A stretch of 64,000 nucleotides of DNA, from the NCBI GenBank assembly GCA_030248195.1, contig JASAND010021422.1, positions 1 through 64,000 on the forward strand. The letters run 5' to 3'. The notes beneath the pieces were generated by a model, which saw only the letters and a list, made by a program, of their open reading frames with translations, was not told the DNA's origin and did no database searches. The translations under genes were made by a program, and so were the position numbers. This DNA is from Trissonchulus latispiculum. Lineage: Eukaryota > Nematoda > Enoplea > Enoplida > Ironidae. This document shows positions 23,933-34,090 of the stretch, piece by piece. Position 1 is the stretch's first letter. Each line of letters opens with the position of its first letter.

Positions 23933-24478
23933 TGTGAAGTATTTTCCGAAATTCCCTTTGATTTTCACTTAAATTCATCTAAAATGTAGCGCTATCTTTA
24001 CAAACGATAAACGTAAATTGTACTCTCGTGTAGGAACCTCGGTTCCTTAGCTAATTTTCACTATTCCAATTCGAGCGCTCAAAAGTCAGTCTTATCAAAG
24101 TTGGGACGCTGAGAGGTCGGGTCTTGTTTTGTCTTTCCGACATTTGGGTGGAGTAACCTCTCAATTCTATTTTTGGGGGACCCAATTTTATTGACAATTT
24201 TTGGAATCTCTTTGTTTGCTGCTTTCACTGTAGTGGCTATTGGTTGTTATCGTTACCGATTGGTAAAAGGTTTGTTATATTATGTAATTTCCAATTTTGT
24301 ATTTTGGCATAAATTTGGTTAAAGAAAAGTAAACTCGCGGTACTTTTTAGATTGCCGTCGACTTTTGCAGTAGGTTAGGGTAAGCGGATTTGGATTATTC
24401 GGACATACGCACACTCACGGACCTTCAACCTTCAGCCTATTTAATAATTTAATTACTGCAACAAGCGTAATTTCTACA
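23933..24478 (+). repeat. 5' LTR of element 2
   Basis: 546 bases, TG...CA ends, same length and apparently the same sequence as 33545-34090. It is followed by AC and then TGGCGACCG at the primer-binding position. Confidence 0.9.
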
Positions 24479-24492
24479 ACTGGCGACCGTTT

Positions 24493-24504
24493 TCACAGGT
24501 GAGT
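24493..24504 (+). promoter_or_regulatory. Candidate splice donor before Gag start
   Basis: CACAG|GTGAGT, a perfect donor consensus with the intron starting at 24499, lies between the primer-binding site and the Gag ATG at 24508. A matching acceptor with TTTTTTCAG ends at 28439, just past the Gag-protease stop. Use of this pair would remove the whole ORF, as in retroviral subgenomic RNAs. Confidence 0.4.
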
Positions 24505-24507
24505 AGT

Positions 24508-27500
24508 ATGTCCGACTTCTCTCGTCCGCTTACCCGGACTGTAAAACGCTTTAAAAATAAAATTGCTCGCTTATTTTCCGAAATTTCCCCAAATTGGGCA
24601 CCTGGCGTTTCTGATTTTTTGAACCGAAATTGGAAAAATTTTTTACCGGGGGGTCGGAGATCGGGGGGAATTATTCTCCCCCAAAATAATTCGGGGCCAC
24701 CCCTCCCCCAAAATTTGGGACAACCCCTCCCCCAAAATAATTCGGGTCCACCCCTCCCCCAAAATTTGGGACAACCCCTCCCCCAAAATAATTTGGGACC
24801 ACCCCTCCCCCAAACAATGGCACCACCCCTCCCCTTAAAATCGGGTTCCCAAGCCCAGTCAGGCATTGCATTTCCCCCAAATTTGGATTATTCAAATCCA
24901 AAAAATTCCACGAAAATTTTTGATAACTTTATTTCTCCCTGTTTTGATGTTGCTCAGAGCACTCAAAGTGTCCCTTCTGCTGTTTTGGGGAATGGGGCTG
25001 CCTCTAACAGTGTGTCTGGGCCGTTGTCCGGGCAAGCTGGAGAGGGACCCCCTGTTCTCCAACAACTTCAAAATTTACATCCACCCCCAAATATTTTGGG
25101 AAATGGGGCTGCCTCTAACAGTGTGTCTGGGCCGTTGTCCGGGCAAGCTGGAGAGAGACTCCCCCTTTCCCAACAACTTCTCAATTATTCTACACCTCAA
25201 AATCAGTCCCCCGATAAGTCTGTTCAAGTGGGCACGGGGGCTCAACCCCCTCAAAATACTAGTTCTTTCCGGTCGCTTCGGGTCTCCTCCGGCGTTATCG
25301 GGACACTCTCCCGGCAGGTCAGAAACGGAACCCCTCCCCCTCCCATAGGCTCAAATTCTCAACAAAATTTTGGGGAAAATGTTATACGTTCAGAAAATGG
25401 CTCTGTATATAATTCAGTCCATAGTCAAAATTCGGGTATTTTGGTCGACTGGGAGGTTTCGAATCCAAAAAATATCCCCGTACCCCATATGGAGCAGAAA
25501 ATTGGTGGGGGGCAATATCTCCGGGTCCCCATTCAATCAGTCAATAATTCATCAAACCAAAACTTGTTCGGGGGAGCTCAAATTGCTTGCTCGGATTTAC
25601 ACAGTGATTTTGTGGCTCCGAATCGCCTGGCAACTCCGGTGGGGGCTTTGCAGCCGGGGGGACACCACCCGCCTGTGTCCTGCCACTGGGAGGTCAAGGG
25701 CGTGGTGTTGCCCCCTTCCGGTGAAGGTCCCCCCCAGGGAGGCCTGCCTCTGGTACAACAAAGTTTAGCTGCGGGCCCTCCCCCGGGTTTTTACGTACAA
25801 CCGGAACATACGTATATTCAACAAACTACGCTTCCGCGATCGTCTCCGGGACCCCTACCCTCCCCTTCCCCACTTCAGATGTCCCTACCGTATTCGATTG
25901 ACAACGTCGGGAAAAAACACGGAATGCCCAAAGTTTCATGTCACTCTACTCCGGACTCTATGCAAACCACAGATATTTCTGTTTTAAAATTTGAGCCGAG
26001 CTTATTTCGTTATTATCTGGAAGTTTTGAGGGATGTGCCCCGTTATGACCCCAAATACGCCTATTTTGAAGATTGGCTACCCCAATTTGAGTCAGCCGTA
26101 GCCGTTCATAGGGTTCCCGGGGACCAGTGGGGGCGCCTGTTATGGAATAAATTGTCCGGAAAAGCCCAAATTTTTGCATCCAAATGCGGACCAAAGGTCG
26201 TCGAGTCTTACGAAGAATTTTTGGAACTATTAAAATCACAGTTTCCCAAACCACAGCGTTCGTTGCGGGAGCGGATTTCGGCATTTGCACACCGGAAGCA
26301 GCTCCCCAATGAATCTGTACGTCATTATATTTCCGAGTTGCAGGCGATGGCCCTCGACCTTTGGGATACGCAGGAGGAGCGGGAACAAGAATGTGTTCAG
26401 CAGCTTTTTGCGGGGGTCCATGACAAATTTGCTTCGGCTTTAGCTTCACTTTTTTTGCATGAACGCCCCAATATGCAAGATGTTCGCCGGGTCATAGATC
26501 GTTTGGAGTCACGGGAGGCACAGCCCCCGGAGGGAGACACTCTCTCCTATGACTTGCCAATTTATTATATTGAGAAGGGGGGCACCGCTAAAAAAACCGC
26601 AACCTCAAAAAATTCCGACATTCCATCACAGTCAAACTTGGAAGTCGCAGCTTCTCGTCTGGGGTTCCGAGAAATGAAAAACTGGTGTGAACTGCATATC
26701 CAAGAAGCCTTGAGTAAGTGGGACAAAGAAAAAAAGAAAAAGTTTTCTTCCCCGTGCAAATACTGTAAAAGACGCGGTCACCCACCGGAAAAATGTTGGG
26801 ACCGTTATCCGTCCAAGGCTCCCCCGGACTATAAAAACCGTCCTTCCCCGGAAAGAGTTGATCACGTAACTTACATGTCAAATACGTACCCTATTCAATA
26901 TGCAGGGCCTTCTCCCTATCAGCAACAATATCACCCCATAAATTATGACCCGGCTCCTCTCTCGTCACAGTACGGACTCCCACCTACCAACTCGCCTCCA
27001 GTTCAATTTTCTGCTCCTGTTCCGGTCCTTCCACCCCCACCAAACTTGGGAAATCAGGGCGGGCAAACTTCTCAGCCAACGGCAATTTCAGCTCCGGCCA
27101 CTACAACTCCGGCCCCATACCAACGTACAGTGAATATACAAAATGCAGGTGGTCCGGAACTTTCTCAAAATTTTGTACGAGCCTCGGATTCGAGGGTTTC
27201 AGCTCCGGCTGCATCTCCTTCTACTGGGAGGACACCTCCGGCTTCACATGGGGTTACTGCGGAGCAGGCTAATCAAATCTTGAGCCAGTTTCAAATTGGT
27301 ATGGTTTCTGATCCGCTTGGTGGCGAAGCTTCTCCAGGGGGGGAGGGCCCCTCTGAGCCTGACCACTACCCGCCTGATTCAGTCGATTCATCAAATATTC
27401 CAGAATTTGATTACACTTTTACGGAGTTCCAGCTGTCGAATGTTTTTTCACAAATGGTTCAAAACTTTACTACCTTGCGGGCTATTCACAGAGATACTTT

Positions 27501-28410
27501 TAATTTTATGCAAGAATATCATGAGGCCCTGTCAAATCATATGCACGAAATGGCTTCTTTATTGCAGCATTTATGTCCAAATCAGTTGGACTTCTACTCA
27601 ATCATGTTTGGCAAAGAAAAGCCTCCTCCCTCTTGGACCGCGGGGTCTTCTCCCATATTCGGGGGTGTGACTGCCCCTTGCTGCCACCGGCCCGAAAGAA
27701 TTTCTGTGGGGACAGTAACTGAAGAGCCTGTCAGTCCAACGACACTGCAGCAGCCAGAAAAAACCCAAATTGGAGATGCAACGTCAGTTGCAGTTACTCC
27801 GGGAGGGTCAACCGGGACCGAATCCGAGCAAGTACTGGCGGCAGCAGACAATATGCCAGCCATACTCGCCACCTCCGGGGGGACCAAAATTTTGGCTATT
27901 ATTGACTCTGGGGCATGCATATCCATTATCAGTCCCCGGACAGTTAAAAGGATATTAAAGGGAGGCGCCAATGTTCAATTTCATAAACCGGATCCTATCA
28001 CCGCAGTGACATCTAGCAACGCACCTTTAAAAATTTCTGCTAAAGTTTTCGTCATCTTTACCGTGGGGCGTAAAGAATATGGGTGGTCTTTTCATATGGC
28101 TCCTGACTTTTCTCGTGAGATGCTTATAGGCACTGATTTCATGAAAAGTTTTCACTGGGATTTGTTATTTTCTACGAATGAGGTGAATATGCAAGGAATA
28201 CGCCACCCATTATTGTCATCAGCCGAAATTTACTCTGAATTTGTTGCAAATTGGTGTAACGACGCACCTGCGGTGATGTACGTAGATGTGGGGATGCTCC
28301 CGTCCCCGGAAGTTCGGGCTGTGCCCCATACCCCCCATGCTGTCCGGGGTCCGAGGTGCCTTCCTCCGGTAGAACTTCTTTTAAACAAATTTTCTCGTGA
28401 TTTTGGGTGA
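24508..28410 (+). CDS. Gag-protease polyprotein of LTR element 2
   Basis: About 1300 codons from ATG at 24508. The N-terminal 500 residues are Pro/Asn/Gln/Gly-rich and include a tandem PPLPQN repeat (24700-24830) and a 21-residue block containing LGNGAASNSVSG that occurs twice (about 24980 and 25095). A capsid-like region follows (YFEDWLPQFESAVAVHRV; then RERISAFAHRKQLPNES), matching Ty3/Gypsy Gag. The zinc knuckle CKYCKRRGHPPEKCW is near residue 755. Another disordered stretch leads to a retropepsin-like domain with LAIIDSGACISIIS and MLIGTDFMKSFHWDL near residues 1130-1220. The frame stops about 70 residues later, before any reverse transcriptase. Gag and protease are fused in one frame without a shift, so both would be made in equal amounts, unlike most autonomous elements. 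Confidence 0.88.
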   Translation: MSDFSRPLTRTVKRFKNKIARLFSEISPNWAPGVSDFLNRNWKNFLPGGRRSGGIILPQNNSGPPLPQNLGQPLPQNNSGPPLPQNLGQPLPQNNLGPPLPQTMAPPLPLKSGSQAQSGIAFPPNLDYSNPKNSTKIFDNFISPCFDVAQSTQSVPSAVLGNGAASNSVSGPLSGQAGEGPPVLQQLQNLHPPPNILGNGAASNSVSGPLSGQAGERLPLSQQLLNYSTPQNQSPDKSVQVGTGAQPPQNTSSFRSLRVSSGVIGTLSRQVRNGTPPPPIGSNSQQNFGENVIRSENGSVYNSVHSQNSGILVDWEVSNPKNIPVPHMEQKIGGGQYLRVPIQSVNNSSNQNLFGGAQIACSDLHSDFVAPNRLATPVGALQPGGHHPPVSCHWEVKGVVLPPSGEGPPQGGLPLVQQSLAAGPPPGFYVQPEHTYIQQTTLPRSSPGPLPSPSPLQMSLPYSIDNVGKKHGMPKVSCHSTPDSMQTTDISVLKFEPSLFRYYLEVLRDVPRYDPKYAYFEDWLPQFESAVAVHRVPGDQWGRLLWNKLSGKAQIFASKCGPKVVESYEEFLELLKSQFPKPQRSLRERISAFAHRKQLPNESVRHYISELQAMALDLWDTQEEREQECVQQLFAGVHDKFASALASLFLHERPNMQDVRRVIDRLESREAQPPEGDTLSYDLPIYYIEKGGTAKKTATSKNSDIPSQSNLEVAASRLGFREMKNWCELHIQEALSKWDKEKKKKFSSPCKYCKRRGHPPEKCWDRYPSKAPPDYKNRPSPERVDHVTYMSNTYPIQYAGPSPYQQQYHPINYDPAPLSSQYGLPPTNSPPVQFSAPVPVLPPPPNLGNQGGQTSQPTAISAPATTTPAPYQRTVNIQNAGGPELSQNFVRASDSRVSAPAASPSTGRTPPASHGVTAEQANQILSQFQIGMVSDPLGGEASPGGEGPSEPDHYPPDSVDSSNIPEFDYTFTEFQLSNVFSQMVQNFTTLRAIHRDTFNFMQEYHEALSNHMHEMASLLQHLCPNQLDFYSIMFGKEKPPPSWTAGSSPIFGGVTAPCCHRPERISVGTVTEEPVSPTTLQQPEKTQIGDATSVAVTPGGSTGTESEQVLAAADNMPAILATSGGTKILAIIDSGACISIISPRTVKRILKGGANVQFHKPDPITAVTSSNAPLKISAKVFVIFTVGRKEYGWSFHMAPDFSREMLIGTDFMKSFHWDLLFSTNEVNMQGIRHPLLSSAEIYSEFVANWCNDAPAVMYVDVGMLPSPEVRAVPHTPHAVRGPRCLPPVELLLNKFSRDFG

Positions 28411-31400
28411 GATACATAAGGGGGAAATCGTTTTTTCAGGAGGAGTTTCTATTTGACATGAATTTACTTGAGCATGCCCAAGATAAGCAAGAAATTGTTT
28501 TCAATGTGCTGAAAACCATGTGGACCCCGAACAAATTTTCAAAAGAGGGGGTAAACCCGGAGTCATGGCCACTGTTATTCCGGATGATTAGTATGTCGTT
28601 TGCTTGGCCCGGTTAATTTGTTGAAAGTTTTTTTTTCAAAAAAACATTTTATGAAAGAAATTTTTCAAAGCTTTTCTATTTCACTCTTCGTCTGATTCAA
28701 ACTCATAAGATTTATTTCAATTCGACTTTAAAAATCTTCTTTAAAAATTTTAAAAAAATTTTTGTCTCTCCCGGAGTACGTACGTATACGTACATATCTC
28801 TTGAATTTTCACATTTTGTCTTCCATACCTCCGGTACTATTGCTTGTTTTAGTTAGTTTTAGGTCTATCAGTTCAGGTAGACACATTTTAATTTACACTG
28901 TAGTTTTCAGGTCAACACTGTAATTGTTTTATATTTTATTTTGCAGCTTTTACGCACGGTTAACCGGTCACGATTCGCCTTTCACACCACACTTGCACTT
29001 GTTTTACTTCCAATTTAAGGTGCAAGTTTCTCCGCCATTGATCCAATGTATCCAGCGGTGGCAGTTGGCGGTGCACATTGGACGATCTCCCGGAGTGAAT
29101 CAGTGCATGCAATCACACCAGGACCAACTTAAGTTTTGAATCGCATTGGTAAGAACTTTTTTGGACTCGCTACTGGGGCGCACTGGGCTGGCTGCAGACG
29201 GCCCGACGCGCTCTGGGTTTGGGAAGGGGTGAAATTTGATTCCTTTATTATGAAATTTTCATTTTTTTGTTAGTAGAACTGGGAAAAGCCTGACTATTCA
29301 TTCTCACGTTTCTTCTCACGGAAATATTTCCTTGGGTCGGCCAAAGCGCGCTGGTCGGTTCAACGCAAAATTTGTTTCCTATCAAACTGAAAGTGAAAAT
29401 GTGCATGGAAATTCAACAGTTGAACCAAGTGGGGGGTTTACGTTAGATGTTCAGTGTCTGTAATTTTTTGTTCTAACATAACTTGTTTTAGAATGGTCGG
29501 GGTCAACCTTTCAAAATCTGTTCCGGTATTGCGTGTCGGGCTTCCCTGGGCCTAAAAAATAAAACCTTGAGGGGTGGTCAAAAGTCACTGACAAGGGTGA
29601 ACAATTTTTTGTGCCGAGGTCGGCACAGCCAAAAGTGAAAATGGATCGGGGAGGCAACAGCTTTCTGTAAAAGAAGCGATGACCATGCCATTTCAAAAAA
29701 AACGTAACGGAAACAATTTTGGTTCATGCAATTTTGCCCTAGGTCACTGTTCACCCTGTTCACTTTGGTTTTACTGTGCCGTCCTCGGCACAAATTTACT
29801 GTTCACCCTGTTCACCTGGTTTTACTGTGCCGACCTCGGCACAGATTCAATGTTCACCCTGTTCACCTGGTTTTACTGTGCCGACCTCGGCACAGATTCG
29901 ATGTTCACCCTGTTCACCTTGTTTTACTGTGCCGACCTCGGCACAGAATCGAAAGAACCCCTGGACTCAGTTGGAGGATAGCCCAGGAGTTTCTGAGCAT
30001 AACTCGCTAATTAGAATGGATATCGGTCGGCACTCTAAAACCAAAAATTTGTTCGTTCAGACTCAGATGCCCTCCGTACTATCTTCACTGTGGGTCTTTC
30101 GAAATCGTCTTTCCAGGAGAATTTTCAGCAGCTTGTTTTTCAGACCGATCGCCTTCTAAAATGATAATTACTGCACTGTTCTGGGTCTATTTAAATCTTG
30201 AAAACTGGAGTGTCATTGGACTCTCCCGGAGGGCATCCAGGGTCTTTTTCACATCCTTGTTAACTACGTGGTCCGGCTAGATTCGTGTTTTTTTTATAAG
30301 TTTATGTCTAATTAACCATTTTTTATTCAGTCTTCAATTCTTAATCTAAACTTTTGTTAATATGTATCTAATTCCTTTTGTTTTGTGTTTTAGGTTCCAA
30401 TTCCCTTGGGTTGCCGGTACGGGTCCAGGTCCAAATATGTGGTATTTGTATTCTATGTTTGTACGTATTGAATGTGGGGGTGGGATTGTGATTCTTTATT
30501 CTTGGTTTGAAAACTCTTTGCTTGTCCAAAAATATGTTTTGCTTTATTTGGAAAAAAATTTCTTTTTAAAACAAATGTGACTAAGTGACATTGATGAGCC
30601 GGGCCCCTCCGGTACTGGGGGCAAATGGGGGTTTAGCTTTTAAAACTGGCTGGGCATTCGCGCAGGCTGTCTCCTGTTGATCTGTCGGGGGCTCCGCGGT
30701 TTCGCTCTGTGGGGCCAAGGATCCCTCGTCTGGTCCAGCAGGAGATCAAATTTTGCTAACGCAACAAAAACCCCGCGGTGAATTTTTATGTTAGAACGCT
30801 TAATTCTCAGAGAAAAACTCATTAGGAAAAAATTTGATGTCCTACCGTTGGAAGCTTTTTTCATTGTTGCAGAAATTGGTTGTTTGGTTCCTCCGGGAAA
30901 CCGGGTGGAAAGCGGCTCATCATGTAACGCGATGCGGACTGTACGTATGTACATGGCCCGTACTGGCAGGGAGGTGCTTGCTTGTTTTCAGCTACTAACC
31001 TGTTATGTGTGGTTTTGTGGGAATAAAAATGTCTAACCACTCGAGTACTTTGGACCACCTTCTTTTTGTGAAATTCTCTTGATTTTTTCTAAGATGCTTT
31101 TGCTTTCCGTGTTTCACTCTTCTGCTACGACAAACCATTACCTGAATTTTCTAAATTCTTGCGAATGTTTTCTAGGGTCTCCTGGAGGGTACTCGAGGAC
31201 TTGTTGTATCTCGTATTCTTTCAAATTCCTTTACCCTTTTTATCTTTTTACTTTCACCTTTCTACTCAAATGTAACGGTCATTCTGCTTAGGCGATAGTA
31301 CTGGAGGTATTCCACTGTGTCGTGCCACGGCGGGTCCGTGGTTGCTCGTCGCCTGTGTCTGGCTTATGGCCGGGCAAGGGTGGGCGGTCAACCCCGGACC

Positions 31401-33544
31401 GGCGTTATAGACTCCGTAGCTTAATTTTTCGCTTTCTTTGATTTCGGCGCAGTCTGCGGTCGCTGGTTGTCTGGATACTCTCCGGGCTGCAGTAGCCGTA
31501 GGCTTGCGTTTCCCCTTCCCTAAATTAATCGGGCCTTTAGGATGTACTGTATGGCCTACGTGCATTATTTTGTGACTGTGGCATACGTGCCTTATATAAT
31601 GATGCTTTTGTTTACTGTAGGCCCTTGTGCCGTATGTTAATCCCCATATATATGCCGTATTTACTCTTTTTTTGTTTGTTTGTTGTTTACTGTAACATAT
31701 TTCCCCTTCCCTCCCCCCCAGTCCCTCCATGGCGGCGAGTTCCCGTTTCTGATGCTATATATATGCTGTCTGAAATTGTGTGCCCTTATGTTTTATGCTT
31801 GTGTAGGACCCGGAGGATTCCGTGGTTGGCGAAAGGCCTGGTTAGTCTGTTGGCCCGGTTACTGGTGATGGTGGGCCTGGTTCGTCTGTTGGCCGGTGAT
31901 TGGCTTGGGGCTGGAGCGGCTTGCGCCGTGGGGCGCCCGCTCCCCTTCCGGAGGTCGGTCCGTTGGTTGCTGTAGGGTTTCCCCCCGTCGGCGTGGTTCT
32001 TGGCGGCCTCCCTGGCCTGGTATCTTTGAACTTTGATAACTTTTATTACATCAGTCTGTTTGTGTGATTATGTGCATTCCGGTTCCCCCTACTCGCTCGC
32101 TCCCCCTCCCCCTTTCCCATTTTTTCTAACTTGTGTTGTGTTTGTTTTCATTCCATTTTTCTGCTTTATTTGTCTGATAGCTTTAACAAGTTGGGGGGGA
32201 AATACGTTTCGGGTTACATGTTATGGGGTTTTCGTTTGATGCTTACCTTTCTCATTTTACTGATGCTTTAAATTTTTACCTCTACTTTCGTAGTTTTGAG
32301 ATTCTTTCAAAGAAAGGGTGCTCCCTAGTTCGGCTTGTCCGTCCTATACTATGTCGTATATTAATCTCTTTTCTCATTGTTTTGTTTTCTTTTATTCTTG
32401 TTTATTGTACCGCGGGTTTACATGCATAATTTTGTACTGCCATTTACACCTGCCAGTTTTGCCATTTTTGTCGGTGCAGCTACAATTCCATGTGTGCTTT
32501 ATTTTTATGCAGCTTTATAACGGCATTTAATCAGATTCGTACATAATATGCTTACTCCGGGGGAGGCTTCCCTGGACTGGATACGCGTCTGTTTCGCTCT
32601 TTTCGCGTAATTTCTCATAAATTTCTATAAATGTTCCGTTGGAATAGCCTTAGTATTTGGTCGGCATTTATGCAGATTCGTATAATATGTCTACTCCGGT
32701 GGAGGCTCTCCCGGAGTCTTCACAATCTATTGTTGCTATATGGTCGACTTGTCCGGAGCGCTGTGTAATTGTATGAAATCTTTCCCGGAGTTCTATAAAA
32801 CCATGTAAAACCCTTTCTCGGAGGAGTTTTCTAGGATAGTTAAGTCCCACCGGAGTACAAATTTTCATCGTTTTTACGTTTCTAGGTGTCACTTCTGTCT
32901 TTCTACTACTTGTTGTGCTAAATTTTGCCCAGTATAGTGTCTATTGTAGCTAGTTTTTCCCTTGTTCACTCTGATGTATATCTTTGAGGTGCAGAAGTAT
33001 TTTCTATGTTTTTGTACTTGTTGTCTTGCTCCGGTAGTAAGTATTTTGTAGGTTATTTCCGAATTTTTGGTTTGTTGTATGCAATTCCGGAGTGTTGTAT
33101 ATTGAGTATTTTGTAAATGTACATGTTGGTCCGACATGTACGTGTCTTCCGGAGTGGGTTCAAAATTGGGGTGGGGTCTCCCGGAGTGCCCTTCTCTTTT
33201 GTTTCGTGTGATCCTGCCGTGGCTTAAGGGTGTCCCAAGCCGTATTTCGTTTATGTGTAGTCGGTGTATTCCGTGTATATGTTAGTACGTGTCCCGGTAT
33301 GTTCCGGAGTATCTTTATCTGTGTCTCGGAATCCCCTATGTGTATGTGTTTGTGTGGGGCCCGAGTAGTGTCCCCGGGAATCCGGACTCGAGGGATACGC
33401 AAATTTTTATCTTTTGCCGTTGTCTTCCTAAAACGCGTTTTATCTAATACTAGTAGCTAGGGTACGTAAGTTAATTCTGTTTTATTACTAATCCTTGAGC
33501 CCTTGGCCGCGGCGGGGGCGCGCGTTTCAAAAGAGGGGGTAATC
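28411..33544 (+). other. Long non-coding 3' region of LTR element 2
   Basis: Over 5 kb with no frame resembling Pol or envelope. It contains a second polypurine tract TTCAAAAGAGGGGGTAA at 28538, matching the one at 33526; a 52-codon frame at 28459-28617 behind a strong acceptor; a 51-bp tandem hairpin array (29775-29945); and at least 14 CCGGAG words between 28557 and 33304, many as TCCCGGAGT or TTCCGGAGT. Further acceptor-like sites lie near 28948, 30331 and 30393. Being kept between identical LTRs, it is part of the mobile unit and probably acts in cis at the RNA level. Confidence 0.7.
29775..29945 (+). repeat. Four 51-bp tandem repeats with perfect hairpins
   Basis: Units start at 29775, 29826, 29877 and 29928, an exact 51-base period. 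Each carries TGTGCCGACCTCGGCACA (the first has GTCC instead of GACC), an 8-bp perfect stem, followed by GTTCACCCTGTTCACC. A lone relative with the loop reversed (TGTGCCGAGGTCGGCACA) is at 29610-29627. Frames across it are repeats in all phases and not protein-like. Confidence 0.9.
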
Positions 33545-34090
33545 TGTGAAGTATTTTCCGAAATTCCCTTTGATTTTCACTTAAATTCATCTAAAATGTA
33601 GCGCTATCTTTACAAACGATAAACGTAAATTGTACTCTCGTGTAGGAACCTCGGTTCCTTAGCTAATTTTCACTATTCCAATTCGAGCGCTCAAAAGTCA
33701 GTCTTATCAAAGTTGGGACGCTGAGAGGTCGGGTCTTGTTTTGTCTTTCCGACATTTGGGTGGAGTAACCTCTCAATTCTATTTTTGGGGGACCCAATTT
33801 TATTGACAATTTTTGGAATCTCTTTGTTTGCTGCTTTCACTGTAGTGGCTATTGGTTGTTATCGTTACCGATTGGTAAAAGGTTTGTTATATTATGTAAT
33901 TTCCAATTTTGTATTTTGGCATAAATTTGGTTAAAGAAAAGTAAACTCGCGGTACTTTTTAGATTGCCGTCGACTTTTGCAGTAGGTTAGGGTAAGCGGA
34001 TTTGGATTATTCGGACATACGCACACTCACGGACCTTCAACCTTCAGCCTATTTAATAATTTAATTACTGCAACAAGCGTAATTTCTACA
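33545..34090 (+). repeat. 3' LTR of element 2
   Basis: Copy of 23933-24478 with no difference that I can see. Its right edge abuts, without target duplication, the middle of a tyrosine-recombinase gene on the minus strand. Confidence 0.9.

Larger units (their letters stand above)
23933..34090 (+). mobile_element. LTR retrotransposon 2, Gag-protease only, long non-coding tail
   Basis: Two 546-bp direct repeats that look identical by eye (23933-24478 and 33545-34090, TGTGAAGT...TTTCTACA) enclose a plus-strand Gag-protease ORF and then about 5 kb without any long frame. Two bases after the left LTR is TGGCGACCG, a primer-binding-site-like start. AAAAGAGGGGGT lies just before the right LTR as a polypurine tract. 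No reverse transcriptase, RNase H or integrase motif is found in any frame. Identical LTRs mean very recent insertion, yet the flanks (ACTAG on the left, CCCAA on the right) are not a target duplication, so one flank was rearranged or the copy is a recombinant. It is a non-autonomous element akin in architecture to TR-GAG or LARD types. Confidence 0.85.

Noticed and set aside
24474..24866. 130-codon minus-strand frame rich in WGRG repeats
   Set aside because: Shadow of the PPLPQN repeat in the Gag of element 2.
29679..30159. Repetitive CADLGT / CRPRH frames
   Set aside because: The 51-bp array is open in several frames because 51 is divisible by three; composition is not protein-like.
28411..33544. 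Hidden reverse transcriptase, integrase or envelope gene in element 2
   Set aside because: No YxDD, HHCC, DDE or membrane-protein pattern in any frame; frames are short and rich in stops.
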